The position numbers and the translations under genes were made by a program. A stretch of 64,000 bases of DNA from Chryseobacterium sp. (GTDB taxonomy: Bacteria; Bacteroidota; Bacteroidia; Flavobacteriales; Weeksellaceae), in contig JAPUEB010000023.1 of NCBI GenBank assembly GCA_027492795.1, positions 1-64,000 of the forward strand. The letters are read 5' to 3'. The number at the start of each line of letters is the position of its first letter. Position 1 is the stretch's first letter. This document shows positions 1-7,014 of this stretch, one piece after another. The notes beneath the pieces were generated by a model. That model did no database searches and was not told the origin of the DNA. It was given only the letters and a program-made list of their open reading frames with translations.

Positions 1-324
1 GTATAAAGAACAACTCAATATTTAATTTGAGATAAAATTTTAATGCGTTTGACCTGTTAGTAACTTTTATTCATTAAAAAATGCTCAACCTTATTCCATT
101 ATATTATTTAAAAATTGTCTTTGAATAATAAGGGAAGAAGATTTTTATGCTTCGTTATTGGGAGTTTTGCTAATGGAATAAGGTTTTTAGCGGATTAATA
201 TTTCAATGTGTAAAAAGTACATTAAAATTGATGTGAAATTCCAATGTATCGTAAATGATTATAAGAAGCTTAAAAATTCACAATTGCACAGGATTTTCTA
301 TATTTGGACAACAATAAGTTTTGA
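1..324. other. intergenic region, no gene seen
   Basis: This AT-rich stretch precedes the NlpC/P60 gene. I see no convincing reading frame and no RNA gene. A TATATTTG element at 299-306 could be the -7 box of a promoter for the gene starting at 325, but no TTTG box lies at the usual 17-23 bp distance, so this is weak. The region may hold the tail of a spacer whose upstream gene lies outside the window. Confidence 0.5.
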
Positions 325-864
325 ATGAAGAAGATTGTAGCAATAATTTTTGCTTTGTTAATAGTGATTTCCTGTGGAAGCTCGAAACCAGCTGTGGTAA
401 AGAGAACTCCATATAAAAAAACCGTAGAAAAAGAAGCCGGACTGCGAAACTTGGAATCAGGATTTTCGGGGAAAGTTTCGGATGATGTGAAAGAATTGCT
501 GAAAGATGCCGAAAAATACTTGGGAGCGCCTTATAAATATGCAGGAAACACTTCTGCAGGCTTCGACTGTTCCGGTTTGGTATGCAAAGTTTTTGATGAA
601 AATGATAAAAAATTGCCAAGAAGATCTTCCGATCAAGCTTTGGAAGGAAAAGAAATCACCATCAAAGAAGTAAAACCCGGCGATTTGGTGTTTTTTGCAA
701 CATCAGGTGCAAACAGGGTCTCTCATGTAGGAATTGTTCATACCATTAATCCAAACGGCGAAGTTACGTTTATCCATTCTTCCACATCAAAAGGGGTAAT
801 CATCTCTTCTTTGAACGAAAAATATTGGAATTCCGCTTATCTTTTTGCGAGAAGGGTTTTTTGA
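325..864 (+). CDS. NlpC/P60 family lipoprotein, probable peptidoglycan endopeptidase
   Basis: This is a 179-aa C40-family cysteine peptidase expected to cut peptide cross-links of peptidoglycan. Residues 1-16 form a lipoprotein signal ending in a lipobox with Cys17 as the lipidation site, so the protein should be anchored facing the periplasm. The NlpC/P60 domain covers about residues 55-179. The catalytic Cys82 lies in the motif FDCSGLV, His134 in SHVGIVH is the likely second catalytic residue, and His151 follows in FIHSS. The length fits small Spr/NlpC-type enzymes. It stands alone; dapD follows 331 bp downstream after a repeat element. The family is clear, but its in vivo substrate and role (growth or turnover) are inferred. 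Confidence 0.9.
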   Translation: MKKIVAIIFALLIVISCGSSKPAVVKRTPYKKTVEKEAGLRNLESGFSGKVSDDVKELLKDAEKYLGAPYKYAGNTSAGFDCSGLVCKVFDENDKKLPRRSSDQALEGKEITIKEVKPGDLVFFATSGANRVSHVGIVHTINPNGEVTFIHSSTSKGVIISSLNEKYWNSAYLFARRVF

Positions 865-945
865 TATGCTGATTATTTGATGAGATGATGTGTTGATTTA
901 ATTAGTAATTCTTATGTGTTTCATTTTTTAAACTAAATTTTTTAG

Positions 946-1122
946 TACATGACAAAAAATTAAATTTTAACCACAAAAGTCACAAAAGTACGTGTTTATC
1001 AAAGGAATAATATTTTTTTTAAGTTAAAATAAGTCTGCTCGCAAATGTTATTTCACTTTAACAATTTGATTTATAAACTTTAAAACTTTTGTGACTTTTG
1101 TGGTTTTGAAAATTGTCATGTA
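946..1122. repeat. 177-bp dispersed element with terminal inverted repeats (copy 1)
   Basis: The element begins with TACATGACAA and ends with the inverted copy TTGTCATGTA. Just inside each end lie longer inverted arms: CCACAAAAGTCACAAAAGT near 970 and its complement near 1087-1105. The interior is AT-rich and has no reading frame. A second copy of about the same length (178 bp) and with similar interior lies at 32779-32956. The form is that of a small non-autonomous (MITE-like) or REP-like element. No transposase that could move it is in the window. Confidence 0.8.
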
Positions 1123-1160
1123 TTGAACCTAAATTTATAAAATCAATCAGTATTTTTGCC

Positions 1161-1192
1161 AAACTTTAAACCTCAAACTTTAAACTTCAAAC
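1161..1192. repeat. 7-bp tandem array before dapD
   Basis: Four and a half units of a heptamer (AAACTTT, AAACCTC, AAACTTT, AAACTTC, AAAC) end three bases before the dapD start codon. A TATTTTTG element, matching the Bacteroidota -7 box, sits at 1151-1158, so the array would form the 5' leader of dapD mRNA. Similar period-7 arrays with other unit sequences occur before several other genes in this window. Confidence 0.75.
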
Positions 1193-1195
1193 AAA

Positions 1196-2008
1196 ATGAG
1201 CTTACAACAAACCATCGAAAATATTTGGGAAAACCGTGAACTTTTACAAAATGAAGACAGCAAAAAAGCAATTCGGGAAGTCGTTTCCCTGCTCGATTTG
1301 GGTGAACTTCGCGTTGCGGAACCTACAGCAGACGGTTGGAAATTAAATGAATGGGTAAAAAAAGCCGTCGTAATGTATTTCCCCATCCAAAAAATGGAAA
1401 CCGTAGAAGTGGGCCCGTTTGAGTTTCACGATAAAATTCCTTTGAAAAAAGGTTATGCTGAAAAAGGGGTTCGTGTAGTTCCTCACGCGATTGCAAGACA
1501 CGGAAGTTTCGTGGCAAATGGCGTTATCATGATGCCTTCTTACGTAAATATTGGAGCTTATGTAGATTCCGGAACGATGGTGGATACTTGGGCGACCGTT
1601 GGAAGTTGTGCACAAATCGGCAAAAACGTTCACTTGAGCGGTGGAGTAGGAATTGGTGGTGTTTTGGAGCCGCTTCAAGCTGCACCGGTAATTATTGAAG
1701 ACGATGTTTTTGTAGGTTCCAGATGTATTGTTGTAGAAGGCGTTCACGTAGAAAAGGAGGCAGTTTTGGGTGCAAACGTAGTTCTTACAGCTTCTACAAA
1801 AATTATTGATGTTACGGGTGAAACTCCTGTTGAAGTGAAAGGAAAAGTTCCGGCTCGTTCTGTGGTAATTCCGGGAAGTTATACCAAAAAATTTCCTGCG
1901 GGAGAATATCAGGTTCCTTGTGCATTGATTATTGGACAAAGAAAAGAATCAACCGATAAAAAAACCTCTTTGAATGATGCTTTGAGGGAGAATAATGTTG
2001 CGGTATAA
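1196..2008 (+). CDS. dapD: 2,3,4,5-tetrahydropyridine-2,6-dicarboxylate N-succinyltransferase
   Basis: DapD transfers a succinyl group from succinyl-CoA to tetrahydrodipicolinate in the succinylase branch of lysine and diaminopimelate synthesis in the cytoplasm. The 270-aa protein has the family's usual length. Its N-terminal helical part is followed by a left-handed beta-helix built from hexapeptide repeats (about residues 95-225). Conserved segments include GVRVVPHAIARHGSF, MMPSYVNIGAYVD and GGVGIGGVLEPLQA. The start ATG directly follows a heptamer array, with no clear Shine-Dalgarno site, as is usual in this phylum. It is flanked by a glycosyltransferase gene 48 bp downstream. The product feeds peptidoglycan synthesis, like several cell-envelope genes nearby. 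Confidence 0.96.
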   Translation: MSLQQTIENIWENRELLQNEDSKKAIREVVSLLDLGELRVAEPTADGWKLNEWVKKAVVMYFPIQKMETVEVGPFEFHDKIPLKKGYAEKGVRVVPHAIARHGSFVANGVIMMPSYVNIGAYVDSGTMVDTWATVGSCAQIGKNVHLSGGVGIGGVLEPLQAAPVIIEDDVFVGSRCIVVEGVHVEKEAVLGANVVLTASTKIIDVTGETPVEVKGKVPARSVVIPGSYTKKFPAGEYQVPCALIIGQRKESTDKKTSLNDALRENNVAV

Positions 2009-2056
2009 TTTCGTGTCTCAAATATCGTAATTCTAACTTCTTAATTTGTATTTCAC

Positions 2057-2725
2057 TTGATTCCTAAAAATATTTTTCAAACTTTCAAAACCTCGGATTT
2101 GCCTTGGATAACAAGGTTTTATGTCTATAGGATGAAGAAAAAAAATCCAAATTGGAACTATTATTTTTATGATGATGCACAAATTTTGAAGTTTTTTGAA
2201 GAAGAGTTTCCGCCTGAATATCTGAAAGCCTATAAAAGTTTGACGATTGGAGCTGCAAAAGCCGATTTCTTCCGTTATGCAATCCTCTATAAAAAGGGTG
2301 GACTTTATCTTGATATCGACAGCTACGGTAAAACGCCGCTCGATAACTTTATAAAGCCAAACGATGAATTTATTGTAACCAACGAGGGAAATCCCGGTCT
2401 ATATTGTCAGTGGGGACTTATTTCCAATAAAAATCATCCTTTTTTGAAGCGTACTTTAGAAAAAGTTTTGGATAATATTCAAACGCATCGTTTTCCTAAT
2501 GATGTTCACCGTACAACAGGGCCAACTGTTTATACTGATGCTGTAAACGAAGTAATTGCAGAAAACCCTGAAGTGAAATACCGTTTTCTAGGGACTGATT
2601 TCGAAGGGCATTTGAAATTCAAATATAAATTGGGAAGGATTTTCCTTTACGGTAAAAAGTCTGAACATTGGAAAAAAAAGCAGCTTTCACAGCCAATTAT
2701 ACGTACTCAAGATGATTCAGAATAA
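2057..2725 (+). CDS. GT32-type sugar glycosyltransferase
   Basis: This 222-aa protein resembles glycosyltransferases with the DXD-containing sugar-binding region (GT32, Gly_transf_sug family). The N-terminus IPKNIFQTFKT and the segment AAKADFFRYAILYKKGG, followed by the metal- and nucleotide-sugar-binding DID at about residues 93-95, are diagnostic. It probably adds a sugar to a surface polysaccharide or glycan; the donor and acceptor cannot be read. The start is TTG at 2057, because no ATG lies upstream in frame and the family's conserved IPKxIxQ motif begins at residue 2. The next glycosyltransferase starts 6 bp after the stop, so the two are almost certainly cotranscribed. Confidence 0.85.
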   Translation: MIPKNIFQTFKTSDLPWITRFYVYRMKKKNPNWNYYFYDDAQILKFFEEEFPPEYLKAYKSLTIGAAKADFFRYAILYKKGGLYLDIDSYGKTPLDNFIKPNDEFIVTNEGNPGLYCQWGLISNKNHPFLKRTLEKVLDNIQTHRFPNDVHRTTGPTVYTDAVNEVIAENPEVKYRFLGTDFEGHLKFKYKLGRIFLYGKKSEHWKKKQLSQPIIRTQDDSE

Positions 2726-2731
2726 TTTGAA

Positions 2732-3838
2732 ATGAAAATCGCTTACGACACCAAACGTTTTTTCCACAACACATCAGGTTTAGGTAACTATTCCCGAGAT
2801 TTGGTGCGTATTTTAGCCCATTTTTATCCTGAAAATCATTATTTTCTTTTAAATAAAAATAAATCAGATAGAGGCAAGGAAATTTTAGATTTGAATAATG
2901 TTTCTTTTCATAAAACTTCTTCCGGAAAACTGTCTAGACAGTTGAAAATGGGGAAAGATGCACAGAATTTAGGTGCCGATATTTTTCACGGACTTTCCGG
3001 CGAACTTCCTTTGAAATGGGGAAAGAATCCTATCAAAAAAATAGTGACTATTCACGATTTAATTTTTGAAAGGTATCCGCAATATTATTCGTGGTTCGAT
3101 AGGAAAATTCATTTTTGGAAATTTAAAAAAGCGGCAGAAAATGCAGATTTGGTGATTGCAATTTCTGAACAAACAAAAAAAGATATTGTTGGATATTTAA
3201 AAATTCCTGAAAACAAAATTAGGGTCGTCTATCAAGGTTGTCATCATTCTTTCAAAGAATTTATTTTTCCAGATTATTTACAAAAAGTAAAAGAAAAATA
3301 CCAACTTCCCGAACGTTTCGTGCTGAATGTAGGAACTATAGAAGAACGCAAAAACCTTTTGAATATTCTGAAATCGCTTACTGATACTGACATTCCTTTG
3401 ATAGTTATTGGGAAAAAACAGAAAAAATATTTTCAAAAACTTCAAAAATATTTAGGTAAAAATAAAGTTGATGTAAAGTTTTTAGAAAATGTCAACATGC
3501 AGGAACTTGCAGCGATTTATAGACTTGCAGATGTTTTTGTTTATCCAAGTTTTTTCGAAGGTTTTGGGATTCCAGTGATTGAAGCACTTTTTTCTGGAAC
3601 AGCCGTGATTACAAGCAATACAAGTTGTTTGCCTGAAGCCGGAGGTGAAAATTCATTGTATATCAATCCTGAAAATCCTGATGATATTCGCGCCAAGATT
3701 CTTCATCTTTGGCAAAACGAATCTGAGCGGAAACGTAGGGTAGAAAAGGGTTTCAAATTTGTTCAAAAATTTCGCGACGAAGAAATTGCAAAAAATTTGA
3801 TGAACGTTTACGAAGAAGTTATCAATAAAAAATCCTGA
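2732..3838 (+). CDS. GT4-type glycosyltransferase (group 1)
   Basis: This is a 368-aa retaining glycosyltransferase of the GT-B fold. The N-terminal half includes LGNYSRDLVR and the acceptor side. The C-terminal donor domain carries FVLNVGTIEERKN (about residue 200) and the EGFGIPVIEAL motif (about residue 285), whose glutamates bind the nucleotide-sugar in the glycosyl transferases group 1 family. It follows the GT32-like gene by 6 bp, so both probably act in one glycan pathway. A palindrome over the stop codon forms a terminator and closes the operon. The sugar specificity is unknown. Confidence 0.9.
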   Translation: MKIAYDTKRFFHNTSGLGNYSRDLVRILAHFYPENHYFLLNKNKSDRGKEILDLNNVSFHKTSSGKLSRQLKMGKDAQNLGADIFHGLSGELPLKWGKNPIKKIVTIHDLIFERYPQYYSWFDRKIHFWKFKKAAENADLVIAISEQTKKDIVGYLKIPENKIRVVYQGCHHSFKEFIFPDYLQKVKEKYQLPERFVLNVGTIEERKNLLNILKSLTDTDIPLIVIGKKQKKYFQKLQKYLGKNKVDVKFLENVNMQELAAIYRLADVFVYPSFFEGFGIPVIEALFSGTAVITSNTSCLPEAGGENSLYINPENPDDIRAKILHLWQNESERKRRVEKGFKFVQKFRDEEIAKNLMNVYEEVINKKS

Positions 3839-3856
3839 AAATTTTCAGGATTTTGC
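3830..3856 (+). terminator. rho-independent terminator after glycosyltransferase operon
   Basis: A perfect AT-rich palindrome (AAAATCCTGAAAA and its complement) overlaps the stop codon of the GT4 gene and ends in TTTT. It would terminate the two-gene glycosyltransferase transcript. Confidence 0.7.
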
Positions 3857-3873
3857 TTAATATATTTTTAGCT

Positions 3874-3930
3874 GCCCTCCAGCGACAAGTCGCAAGAGGT
3901 TAACAGTTGTGTCGCGCTCTGCGCGAATCG
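3874..3930. repeat. dispersed repeat related to 11484-11536 (copy A)
   Basis: The segment starting CCTCCAGCGACAAGTCG and running through GTCGCGCTCTGCGCGAA matches a segment at 11484-11536 at most positions. Both copies are intergenic and lie just beyond the 3' end of a T9SS-cargo gene on the minus strand. The GCGCTCTGCGC part can pair with itself. No coding capacity is seen. Confidence 0.7.
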
Positions 3931-3966
3931 AAATCACTTCAATTCAAAAAAAAAACGAAGATTTTT

Positions 3967-5136
3967 TTATTCAACAATTAACTTCTTGTTAACCGTCTGC
4001 CCATCGAAGGAAACCCTCACAATATAATTCCCCGAGCTAAAATTTGACACATCAATTTTGTTGCTGTCTTTCTCTTTGGAAACCAATTTTCCCGACATAT
4101 CATAAATTTCTACCGAAAATTTATTTTCCCTGCTGTTTTTCAATTCAATATTCACAAAATCTTTTGCAGGATTTGGCGAAATAACCACAGATTTTTCTAA
4201 ATTTTCTAGATAAATATCGTTGGTAGAAAGCACTGTACTTGCAACCGCAAAATGTTGTAACGCACCCATCGCAGCTTTTGCGACATTGTAAACATACGGA
4301 AAGTCTAAGTTTGCATAAGTATCATTTGCAGTATGTCGATATGGACTTTCGTTATACTCGAATAAACCTGTAATTACTTCATTATTAGACTGAAACGGCA
4401 TATAATCTGAAGCATAAGCGTAAGAAAGATTGGTTTGAAGTGGAGAATAAAGTGTTACGCAATTCATCAGTTCCTGAGTTACCGTATTGCTCGCAGCATT
4501 GTTCGTAGAAGGAAAGTTGTTGGTATCTCTCTCGCAAGTGATTATATTGTTGATTTGACCTGATACTCCGCCAACTTCGTCTATATTGAAAACCACTTTA
4601 ATGTCCATTTTCGGATTCGTAGCGTTTACAACGTTGGAAACGTAATGCTGACTTCCAATCAATCCCTGTTCTTCACCCGAAAAATGGATAAATTTTATAG
4701 AATAATCTGTAGGAACATCTTTCAGAATTCTCGCCATTTCCAAAAGCATCGCAGTTGCAGTTCCGTTATCGTTGGCTCCAACTCCGTTGATGGTGTCGTA
4801 ATGACCGCAAATTATCACGTATTTATTTGGATAAAGCGTTCCTGTTTTTGTAACAATTAAATTTTTTGAGGTAGTTGCGCCAAAAGTAAAAGGGTCTTCC
4901 ACAATTTGACTCGCTGTATATCCGAAAGAAGAATATTTCGCTTTTAACCAATTTAAAGCGTTCACATTATTTGCAGAACCTGTAGTTTTCACCCCGAAAC
5001 CAATAAAGTCCTGCAAATTTGCTTCGAGCGTGGTTTGAGAAATTGCGTTGGCTCTGGCTGCATAAGCCGCGATATAGCTTTGCGCAGACAGGGCAAAAGA
5101 ACACACAATTCCTGAAAGTATCAATAATTTTTTCAT
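3967..5136 (-). CDS. secreted M28-family zinc aminopeptidase with T9SS sorting domain
   Basis: This 389-aa protein is an exported M28 peptidase. I chose the ATG at 5136, which gives a clean signal peptide (MKKLLILSGIVCSFALSAQ); a longer frame would add 23 hydrophobic residues read through the rplT terminator. The catalytic domain shows the two-zinc ligand pattern CGHYDT, GANDNGTATA (bridging Asp), SGEEQGL (catalytic Glu pair), a later Asp in FNIDEVGG and a final His in YRHTANDTY. About 75 C-terminal residues form a T9SS type A sorting domain (ISPNPAKDFVNIE, IYDMSGKLV, YIVRVSFDG). It should be released or attached at the cell surface to digest peptides. It is a single gene, convergent with the glycosyltransferase operon. 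Confidence 0.92.
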   Translation of the reverse strand: MKKLLILSGIVCSFALSAQSYIAAYAARANAISQTTLEANLQDFIGFGVKTTGSANNVNALNWLKAKYSSFGYTASQIVEDPFTFGATTSKNLIVTKTGTLYPNKYVIICGHYDTINGVGANDNGTATAMLLEMARILKDVPTDYSIKFIHFSGEEQGLIGSQHYVSNVVNATNPKMDIKVVFNIDEVGGVSGQINNIITCERDTNNFPSTNNAASNTVTQELMNCVTLYSPLQTNLSYAYASDYMPFQSNNEVITGLFEYNESPYRHTANDTYANLDFPYVYNVAKAAMGALQHFAVASTVLSTNDIYLENLEKSVVISPNPAKDFVNIELKNSRENKFSVEIYDMSGKLVSKEKDSNKIDVSNFSSGNYIVRVSFDGQTVNKKLIVE

Positions 5137-5158
5137 TGTAAAAATCTGTGCGCCAAAA

Positions 5159-5190
5159 ATAAAAAAAAATCCCGAACCAAAGCTCGGGAT
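5159..5190 (-). terminator. terminator of the rpmI-rplT operon
   Basis: On the minus strand the stem AATCCCGAGC / GCTCGGGATT type hairpin (5167-5190) is followed by a run of eight T residues. It lies 27 bases after the rplT stop codon and just upstream of the M28 peptidase start, so it insulates the two. Confidence 0.85.
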
Positions 5191-5216
5191 TATCATTGAT
5201 AACAAAAAATTCTACA

Positions 5217-5561
5217 TTATTTTACTTGATCTACAACTGCTTTGAACGCTTCAGGATGATTCATCGCTAAATCAGCTAAAACTTTTCTGTTCAATTCGAT
5301 GTTGTTCTTTTTAAGAGCGCCCATAAATTGGCTGTAAGACATTCCGTGTTCTCTTGCACCGGCGTTGATACGCGTAATCCAAAGAGATCTGAAATTTCTT
5401 TTCTTCTCTTTTCTTCCGCGGTAAGCATATTGCATTGCTTTTTCCACGGCGTTTTTAGCTACGGTCCAAACATTTTTTCTTCTACCGAAAAAACCTTTAG
5501 CCTGCTTCATTACTTTTTTTCTGCGAGCTCTAGAAGCTACTGCATTTACTGATCTTGGCAT
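5217..5561 (-). CDS. rplT: 50S ribosomal protein L20
   Basis: L20 is a primary-binding protein of the large ribosomal subunit needed early in its assembly. The 114-aa product matches the usual length and the family signature: [20 protein letters not shown] at the basic N-terminus, [17 protein letters not shown] in the middle and a globular C-terminal half ([19 protein letters not shown]). It lies downstream of rpmI in the classic infC-rpmI-rplT order. The 176-bp spacer to rpmI is long and contains a 7-bp-period array. In other bacteria L20 represses this operon by binding its mRNA; whether that holds here cannot be read. Confidence 0.98.
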   Translation of the reverse strand: MPRSVNAVASRARRKKVMKQAKGFFGRRKNVWTVAKNAVEKAMQYAYRGRKEKKRNFRSLWITRINAGAREHGMSYSQFMGALKKNNIELNRKVLADLAMNHPEAFKAVVDQVK

Positions 5562-5599
5562 AATTTAAATTGTTTTTTTGAAAAGGGCGGAACTTTTAT

Positions 5600-5660
5600 A
5601 ATTAATAATTAACAAGGAAAAATTAATAATTGTTCATTATTCATTTTTAATTATTCATTC
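5600..5660. repeat. 7-bp-period AT array in the rpmI-rplT spacer
   Basis: Units such as TAATTAA, TTCATTA, TTCATTT and TTCATTC follow each other with a 7-bp period. The array occupies the long spacer between rpmI and rplT and so would be in the shared transcript. Confidence 0.55.
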
Positions 5661-5737
5661 ACTTTTGGGCTCCGTTTCAGGGTTAAAATTTCTGAATTTT
5701 TTTGAATTCTTATAAACCGATTATAGATTTATAAAAA

Positions 5738-5935
5738 CTACTTTAACGCTAATTGACGCAAAACGCTTTTCTCGTCCACTTTTGCAACGTAAGAAGTCTG
5801 CGTAAGATTTCTCTTTTGCTTCGTTTCTTTTTTCGTCAAGATGTGGCTTTTGTAAGCATTTTTTCTTTTAATTTTACCGGTTCCGGTAAGCTTAAAACGC
5901 TTTTTAGCACCTGATTTCGTTTTTAATTTTGGCAT
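5738..5935 (-). CDS. rpmI: 50S ribosomal protein L35
   Basis: L35 is a small basic protein of the large ribosomal subunit. Starting at the ATG at 5935 the product is 65 aa, the standard length, and begins [20 protein letters not shown], the family signature. A longer frame with 15 extra residues is open upstream but lacks conservation, so I rejected that start. It sits between infC and rplT. A hairpin between infC and rpmI and a possible promoter at 5978-6011 suggest that rpmI-rplT may also be transcribed separately. Confidence 0.97.
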   Translation of the reverse strand: MPKLKTKSGAKKRFKLTGTGKIKRKNAYKSHILTKKETKQKRNLTQTSYVAKVDEKSVLRQLALK

Positions 5936-5977
5936 TGTTCTGCTTTTTATTGTTTTGTTATCAATATTTTGAGTTTG

Positions 5978-6011
5978 CAAAAATACAAATTATTTTGCAA
6001 TATTCTACAAA
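5978..6011 (-). promoter_or_regulatory. possible promoter for rpmI-rplT
   Basis: On the minus strand TTTG (6008-6011) is followed after 22 bp by TATTTTTG (5978-5985), which fits the Bacteroidota consensus TTTG-N17-23-TAnnTTTG. It lies 43 bp before the L35 start codon. The AT-rich context makes chance matches likely, so this is tentative. Confidence 0.35.
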
Positions 6012-6042
6012 AAAGAGATTTCGAAAGAAACCTCCTCTTTTA
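6009..6042 (-). terminator. possible hairpin terminator between infC and rpmI
   Basis: On the minus strand GAGGTTTC-TTTC-GAAATCTC is flanked by AAAGAG and a T-run, giving a hairpin followed by TTTTTTG. It lies about 50 bases after the infC stop. It could end or weaken transcription between infC and rpmI. A further weak inverted repeat lies at 6050-6076. Confidence 0.5.
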
Positions 6043-6093
6043 TTTAAAATTCACTATTGATTAGCAATAGCGAATTAACAATTCACTATAAAA

Positions 6094-6657
6094 TTATTTC
6101 GCCGCTTTCTTCGGGCTCATCATCATAATCATTCTTTTTCCTTCCAGTTTTGGCAATTGGTCAACTTTTCCAACGTGCTCCAAATCCTGTGCAAGACGAA
6201 GAAGAAGGATTTCTCCTTGATCTTTGAAGATGATGGAACGACCTTTAAAGAAAACGTAGGTTTTCAGTTTTGAGCCTTCTTCTAAAAATTTTTCGGCGTG
6301 TTTTTTCTTAAATTCGTAGTCGTGGTCATCGGTTTGTGGCCCGAAACGAATTTCTTTTACCACTACTTTTACTTGCTTGGCTTTCAGTTCTTTTTGCTTC
6401 TTTTTTTGTTCGTAAAGAAACTTTTTGTAATCCAAAATCCTACAGATATAAGGTTCAGATTTATCGGAAATTACCACCAAATCCAGTTCCTGATCTTTGG
6501 CAATTTCCTGCGCTTTTGCAAGTGGATAAACGCCTGGTTCCACATTATCGCCCACTAATCGCACTTCTCTAGCGCGAATTTTCTCGTTGATTTGGTGCAA
6601 ATCTTCCTGCACTCTTCTCTGTGGACCTCTACCTCGGTAATTAAATTTCTGTGCTAT
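6094..6657 (-). CDS. infC: translation initiation factor IF-3, probable ATA start codon
   Basis: IF-3 binds the 30S subunit, prevents premature 50S joining and checks start-codon fidelity. The N- and C-domains are complete ([52 protein letters not shown]). No ATG starts this frame. GTG at 6612 would leave only seven residues before the INE motif. The frame stays open upstream for a basic, family-like N-terminus ([15 protein letters not shown]) back to ATA at 6655-6657, with an in-frame stop just beyond it. I therefore place the start at ATA, giving 187 aa. Rare start codons on infC (AUU in E. coli) serve autoregulation, since IF-3 itself discriminates against them. GTG remains the alternative. 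Confidence 0.9.
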   Translation of the reverse strand: MAQKFNYRGRGPQRRVQEDLHQINEKIRAREVRLVGDNVEPGVYPLAKAQEIAKDQELDLVVISDKSEPYICRILDYKKFLYEQKKKQKELKAKQVKVVVKEIRFGPQTDDHDYEFKKKHAEKFLEEGSKLKTYVFFKGRSIIFKDQGEILLLRLAQDLEHVGKVDQLPKLEGKRMIMMMSPKKAAK

Positions 6658-6726
6658 TGTATTAAAATTTTAAGTTAATTTCTTTTTGCTATCCGCTTTC
6701 CGCAATTTGCTTTCGGCTTTAAACTT

Positions 6727-7014
6727 CACAAAGTTCGCAAAGATTTTTCACGAAGTTCACAAAGTTTTCGCTCTCAAAGACGCAATGCTTTTTAAAGACT
6801 TAAGTATTATATTTTTTTAAACTTAGTGTTCTTTGTGCTTTTCTCCGTGCTCTTTGTGTTCCAAAAACCTCACAAAGTTCTCTAAGATTTTTTTCACGAA
6901 GTTCACAAAGTTTTCGTTCTCAAAAACGCAATGCTTTTTAAAGACTTAAGTTTTAATAATTTAAAAAAAAACTTAGTGTTCTTTGTGCTTTTCTCCGTGT
7001 TCTTTCTGTTCCAA
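6727..7014. repeat. two tandem copies of a 144-bp repeat between thrS and infC
   Basis: Two copies (6727-6870 and 6871-7014) share most bases, including CACAAAGTTC at the left, CGCAATGCTTTTTAAAGACT in the middle and CTTTGTGCTTTTCTCCGTG at the right. Each copy is itself an imperfect inverted repeat of CACAAAG-rich arms, so each can fold. The pair fills most of the 357-bp gap between the thrS stop and the infC start and would be transcribed with the operon. No coding frame is seen. A short period-7 stretch (GCCGAAA, GCAAATT, GCGGAAA on the minus strand) lies beside it at 6686-6715. Confidence 0.85.

Noticed and set aside
278-619. 113-aa minus-strand frame at the left end
   Set aside because: It overlaps the clear NlpC/P60 gene and shows no family motif, so I treat it as a shadow frame.
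1343-1939. 198-aa reading frame on the minus strand
   Set aside because: It lies wholly within dapD on the opposite strand and its translation is Asn/Phe/Tyr-rich with no recognisable motif; dapD is certain.
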